NCBI GenBank assembly: GCA_964622895.1
Contig: CAZUSB010000014.1
Location: 1 to 17,937 of the forward strand
Length of the DNA stretch: 17,937 nt
DNA from: JAGOZV01 sp964622895
GTDB taxonomy: Bacteria; Patescibacteriota; Saccharimonadia; Saccharimonadales; Saccharimonadaceae
Direction of reading: 5' to 3'
The notes below the pieces were generated by a model. It was not told where the DNA came from, did no database searches, and was given only the letters and a program-made list of their open reading frames with translations. Of the stretch, positions 14,662-17,937 are shown piece after piece. Position 1 is the first letter of the stretch. Every line of letters begins with the position of its first letter. The translations under genes were made by a program, and so were the position numbers.

Positions 14662-15707
14662 TTTCCACTCCTTTGAGCCAAGCCAATTGCAGTTGCATAC
14701 TCAGAAGCTACGCCTGCAAGTTGCTGCTGATCATTTTGACTAACAGACACACGTTGCCACGGGTTACCTACCTGATATGCAACACTTGTCTTTGATGCTA
14801 AGTAGTCTCCAAATCGTGGAACAACCGCTGCAAACCCTGACGTAACTATACCTCCAACTGGAACTGATGGATAACGTGTTTGGAAAAACTTAATGGATTT
14901 TACTATTTCAGTTACGAACCCTTCTAGAGTGCTTTCAACTGCCCTAAAAACCTGCCCTTCTAGCCTGTCTGGTGCTAAACCAAACTTTAGAATAAACTGT
15001 CTTGCTTGGTCATCCTTGACGTTAAGGTTTTGAACGACTGATTTAACTAGTGAACGAAGTCCAGTAGGGACAGTACGAACCAGACGGGGGTTACCACCAT
15101 GGACAATTACTATATCTGTGGATACTTCACCCACCTCAACTAATAAGCGTGCATCGCCTTGCGCTCCATCTGATTGCAGAGCTCGGGCCATCGCTAACGG
15201 ATCTGGCTCAAGTGCTATAACGTTAAAGCCTAGTCCTTCTATAAAGTCTAGCCTTGATTCACTAAATGAATTAGCTACACTGGTTAAAAGAACCTCTTGC
15301 TGCTTTGGGTCATGAAGAGATTGACCAAGTAACGCCCAGTCGTATTTTGCATCATCCGCATTCATAGGTAGATACTGGTCAGCTTGGTATTTGACAACGC
15401 TTGCAAGTTCGCGTGGATCTGATGCGGCAATATCCACAACCGTCGTAAATGTTTTGTTTGATGGTAGACCAACAGCAACATCAGTAGCTTTGATACCACT
15501 TTGTCCCACTGCTGTCATTATTGCTTCGCCGAGCCGGCTTTGAGATTCACTTGAACTGCCAGCAGTCAGCTTCTCGTCTACTGGTACATACCCATAGTTT
15601 TGCAGATGCCAGTTATTTTGTCCACTCTTGGTTAATTGCAATACACGAATCGCATTCGTGCCTATATCTAGTGCAAAGAAATCGCCCATACCCTTTATAA
15701 TAGCCAT
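14658..15707 (-). CDS. pilM: Pilus assembly actin-like protein PilM
   Basis: This 349-aa cytoplasmic protein has an FtsA/actin-like fold. The phosphate-1 motif is FALDIGTNAIRVLQL (about 11-25), and LLVEVGEVSTDIVIVHGG gives the second phosphate loop. Family-typical stretches are DPRELASVVKYQADQYLPM, ALEPDPLAMARAL and GGIVTSGFAAVVP. PilM binds ATP and anchors PilN through its INLIP motif, linking cytoplasmic and membrane parts of the pilus base. The start at 15707 lies 10 nt after a TATAAT box. An alternative ATG six codons in (15689, MGDFFALDIG) would resemble other PilM N-termini more closely and would leave a leader of about 20 nt. The choice is open. It is the first gene of the pilus machinery transcript. 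Confidence 0.93.
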   Translation of the reverse strand: MAIIKGMGDFFALDIGTNAIRVLQLTKSGQNNWHLQNYGYVPVDEKLTAGSSSESQSRLGEAIMTAVGQSGIKATDVAVGLPSNKTFTTVVDIAASDPRELASVVKYQADQYLPMNADDAKYDWALLGQSLHDPKQQEVLLTSVANSFSESRLDFIEGLGFNVIALEPDPLAMARALQSDGAQGDARLLVEVGEVSTDIVIVHGGNPRLVRTVPTGLRSLVKSVVQNLNVKDDQARQFILKFGLAPDRLEGQVFRAVESTLEGFVTEIVKSIKFFQTRYPSVPVGGIVTSGFAAVVPRFGDYLASKTSVAYQVGNPWQRVSVSQNDQQQLAGVASEYATAIGLAQRSGK

Positions 15708-15717
15708 ACTACTTTAT

Positions 15718-15747
15718 ATTATACATAAGAGGCATAGCAGATTGCAA
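15718..15747 (-). promoter_or_regulatory. Promoter of the pilus operon (TTGCAA - 18 bp - TATAAT)
   Basis: In the 61-bp gap before pilM, the minus strand carries TTGCAA (4 of 6 to the -35 consensus), an 18-bp spacer, and a perfect TATAAT. The box ends 10 nt before the annotated pilM ATG, so the 5' leader would be only about 3-4 nt. This is the best two-box promoter in the window and would drive pilM through at least pilC. Confidence 0.6.
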
Positions 15748-15768
15748 GGCTAATATTGGTGTTTTAGA

Positions 15769-17937
15769 CTAAAAACGTGGAGGCAATTCTTTTATGTTTG
15801 TAGAACGTAATGCATTTGCGTTCATGCGGCTATTTAACCACAGTAGGGCATCAGGGCGATAATTAAAGATTTCTGCTGGATTACCCGTATCACTGCCGGT
15901 TCCGGCACCTGCGGTCCGCCTGAGCCATAACTTTTTCGCCATGACTGGGCCATTCACTCGTAATGATTTGCTGCAGTCTTTACTAGATAATCTATAGGCG
16001 TCGTTTTTCCATCTTAAATTGGCGGCATTCCCGGGATTGTCGCACGTTGCTAAAGAATTTTTAGCAATCAACCACGAATCAACATTGGTCACATCAGGTG
16101 AAATATTGATATTATTTGCGATAATAACCATCTGCGGGATTTCTGAATTACCTGAGAGAGGTGCATTGGTGTAATTAATATTACTGGTGATATTAACCGT
16201 AGATGTCGGTGCGTTTATTACTATCCATTCACCTTTGTTTAGTGTTCCACCCCCTAGATTAATCGTGCCTGAAGATTTAGTGAATGTCGTTTTCTTTGCC
16301 ATCCCTGCTACACTGATATTTGTTGTGCCACCCCCTAAGGATGTACCTGTACTAAAGACTGATTCAATATTAGGCATACTTTTATTAGGATGTGCGTAAC
16401 ATCCCCATTTTTCCGTACTGGTACATACCACCGTAGGGTTGAGACTAAATGTATTCGCAAAAGTGATATTACTCCAACTGTTCTGACTTGAAAAGGCCGA
16501 ACCGTCAGGGTGGTTAAAGCCTGAACCTGATGCCATCCCCTTAATTTGTCCATTCGCTACAAGTCCATATTCACCCCATGAGCCAAAAGTTTTATCCTCA
16601 TCTATGGTAACTGTTTCAGTTTTTTCTACCTCTTTGTATCCATCAATAGAAAAATCTTTAATTAAAAGCCCTGTGTACGTCCAGTCTGATCTCACGTACA
16701 CTTCAAGTGTATTGTCACCATGTTTAAAGCCTCTTGAGCCACTAGAGCAAGCACCTATTGTTTGAGTCGTTACAGCAGCTTGGCTGTTTTCATTCCATCC
16801 TGGTTGCATCCAATTTGTTTGAAAACTAGACATAGCAACGCCTGGTGCAGCCCTTAGTTCACATCCGTTAACAAAAACTTTCATTACATTGTCTACTGCA
16901 CCCTTCATTGTCAATTTAAAGTCCGAATCAATAAGTACTTCTGAGGATATTTTTATAGGCTGTCTTAACCTAAAGATATATGTATTGGCATTCGTTAATA
17001 CTCCATTTCGGGCTGGCGCAGAACAATCTCCTGAAACATCACCAGTAAAATTAATTGGATAATCTCTTCCTGTTTGATTTAGCCCAACCCATCGAGCATT
17101 AGACGGATTATTGTTCCATACATTGTCATTACCAATTGTCATCGCCCTCCAGTTCAAAATACCAAAAGGAGGCGTATTTGTAGAAGTATAATTGCTATTC
17201 CTAATAGGTCCAGTTAGAGTGCCACCTGTTAGGGTGTAACCCTTTGCACAAATCGCACTTCTAGCAGGTCCATTATTGAAGACACTTCTTACGTACCAAT
17301 GAGCGTCACTTACATTAACAGCTGCTTTTGCATTACTTGCATTTACGCCCGTTCTCCAAAGACCAGAAACATCATTATCACTTACTGGGCCACCTGCTTT
17401 TATTTTTTCTTTTACTTTAGATGTTTTAGTCTCAGTGTACTTATTATTCTTTACAGAAAGACTAGTTTCGATTTTTGATGTTTGTGTTGTTCCATCAATA
17501 GATCGTCCTACAATTACATCGCCACCCCAAACTTGCACTTTTGGTTTTTTGCCGTAGGTAATACATTTCAAATCTGAGTGTCTCCAGCCGCTAGACCCTT
17601 CGGCGTATGGCTGTATAGATAAGACAAAACAAACTGTTATTCCTACTGGTTCATCTCCTGCCACAAACTCGCTTATCATTCCATTAGAGAAATTTGAACC
17701 GTTATTAATTGAACCAGTCCAAGTACCTTCGTTGGTTTTATTGCAGTTTCTTTTACCACTATTATATTTACTCCATCCACACGCTTCAGTAGAGCTTTCT
17801 CCACCCTGTTTTTGCGTAGCACTAGGTGTTCCATTAAAAACAATCCTGCTTATTTGCCAGTTCCCTCCTGGCCTTGATTTAGTTAATCCGTTATTATTAA
17901 CATTACCCGTAACATTAATCTTTGTGTTAGAGCCTGG
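15769..17937 (-). CDS. Large secreted/surface protein, candidate pilus-associated adhesin, N-terminus outside window
   Basis: The frame is open without a stop from 15769 to the right edge, 722 residues, so the Met at 17679 is internal and the true start lies beyond the window. Composition is that of an extracellular protein: rich in Asn, Gly, Thr and Ser, with 12 cysteines in view. Around 16640-17070 is a stretch like lectin or galactose-binding beta-sandwiches (KLTMKGAVDNVMKVFVNGCE, then GDNTLEVYVRSDWTYTGLLI). The last 200 residues are beta-rich with repeated LGGGT turns and end in PAEIFNYRPDALLWL, then KELPPRF. I recall such endings in other Saccharibacteria surface proteins, but could not check this. 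It lies 61 bp upstream of pilM on the same strand. A pilus-tip or host-contact role is inference from content and position; the stop is TAG. Confidence 0.8.
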   Translation of the reverse strand, partial: PGSNTKINVTGNVNNNGLTKSRPGGNWQISRIVFNGTPSATQKQGGESSTEACGWSKYNSGKRNCNKTNEGTWTGSINNGSNFSNGMISEFVAGDEPVGITVCFVLSIQPYAEGSSGWRHSDLKCITYGKKPKVQVWGGDVIVGRSIDGTTQTSKIETSLSVKNNKYTETKTSKVKEKIKAGGPVSDNDVSGLWRTGVNASNAKAAVNVSDAHWYVRSVFNNGPARSAICAKGYTLTGGTLTGPIRNSNYTSTNTPPFGILNWRAMTIGNDNVWNNNPSNARWVGLNQTGRDYPINFTGDVSGDCSAPARNGVLTNANTYIFRLRQPIKISSEVLIDSDFKLTMKGAVDNVMKVFVNGCELRAAPGVAMSSFQTNWMQPGWNENSQAAVTTQTIGACSSGSRGFKHGDNTLEVYVRSDWTYTGLLIKDFSIDGYKEVEKTETVTIDEDKTFGSWGEYGLVANGQIKGMASGSGFNHPDGSAFSSQNSWSNITFANTFSLNPTVVCTSTEKWGCYAHPNKSMPNIESVFSTGTSLGGGTTNISVAGMAKKTTFTKSSGTINLGGGTLNKGEWIVINAPTSTVNITSNINYTNAPLSGNSEIPQMVIIANNINISPDVTNVDSWLIAKNSLATCDNPGNAANLRWKNDAYRLSSKDCSKSLRVNGPVMAKKLWLRRTAGAGTGSDTGNPAEIFNYRPDALLWLNSRMNANALRSTNIKELPPRF

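Noticed and set aside
15755..15780. Inverted repeat GTTTTTAGTCTAAAAC at the end of the surface protein gene, as a terminator
   Set aside because: The stem is only 5 A-T-rich pairs and is not followed by a T-run on the minus strand.
15118..16553. Short open frames opposite or out of frame with pilM and the surface protein
   Set aside because: They are shadows of strong coding frames, with skewed composition and no start signals.
1..17937. CRISPR arrays, insertion sequences, rRNA or phage modules
   Set aside because: No regularly spaced repeats, transposase motifs, rRNA segments or phage structural genes were seen. Intergenic spaces are all under 100 bp, apart from the 123 bp between ndk and the PH-domain gene, which the tRNA mostly fills.

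Overview
This window most likely comes from a Patescibacteria (CPR) genome, probably Candidatus Saccharibacteria. The case rests on its low-to-moderate GC, very tightly packed genes with overlapping starts and stops, standard-code TGA stops, and a compact type IV pilus (T4P) locus of the monoderm kind: pilM, N, O, B, T, C and D, with no secretin PilQ or pilotin-like gene in view. The lineage call is inference and was not tested by phylogeny. Almost everything is on the minus strand. The one exception is a tyrosine recombinase on the plus strand.

Layout. At 1-1780 (read leftward) there is an overlapping cluster of a membrane PH-domain (DUF304-type) protein, a membrane-anchored SurA/parvulin-like foldase and the start of an Fe/Mn superoxide dismutase that runs off the left edge. 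A tRNA-Arg(CCU) with its own promoter lies just upstream of them (1804-1880). Then come nucleoside diphosphate kinase (ndk) and undecaprenyl-diphosphatase (uppP). uppP is divergent from a XerC/XerD-type recombinase (3287-4234), which converges on the end of the pilus locus with only 6 bp between stop codons.

The pilus locus fills 4241-15707. In transcription order it is pilM, pilN, pilO-like, a small acidic single-pass protein, pilB, pilT, pilC, a probable major pilin interrupted by a 100-N assembly gap, prepilin peptidase pilD, three minor prepilins, and a larger PilX/GspK-like component. PilM/N/O form the inner-membrane platform, PilC is the polytopic base, PilB extends and PilT retracts, PilD processes the prepilins, and the minor pilins probably prime or cap the fibre. 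Upstream of pilM (15769 to the right edge) is a very large secreted or surface protein, incomplete at its N-terminus. It has a lectin-like beta-sandwich region and a beta-rich C-terminal module, and is a candidate pilus-associated adhesin.

The main observations are as follows. The zinc-binding cysteines usual in PilB and PilD are absent, while cysteines are concentrated, in even numbers, in the exported pilins. At least three genes have a -10 box only 6-10 nt before the start codon, suggesting leaderless transcripts. Glu-rich protein tails encode the ribosome binding site of the next overlapping gene. PilN and PilO both carry acidic low-complexity inserts. One minor prepilin has Asp at mature position +1.
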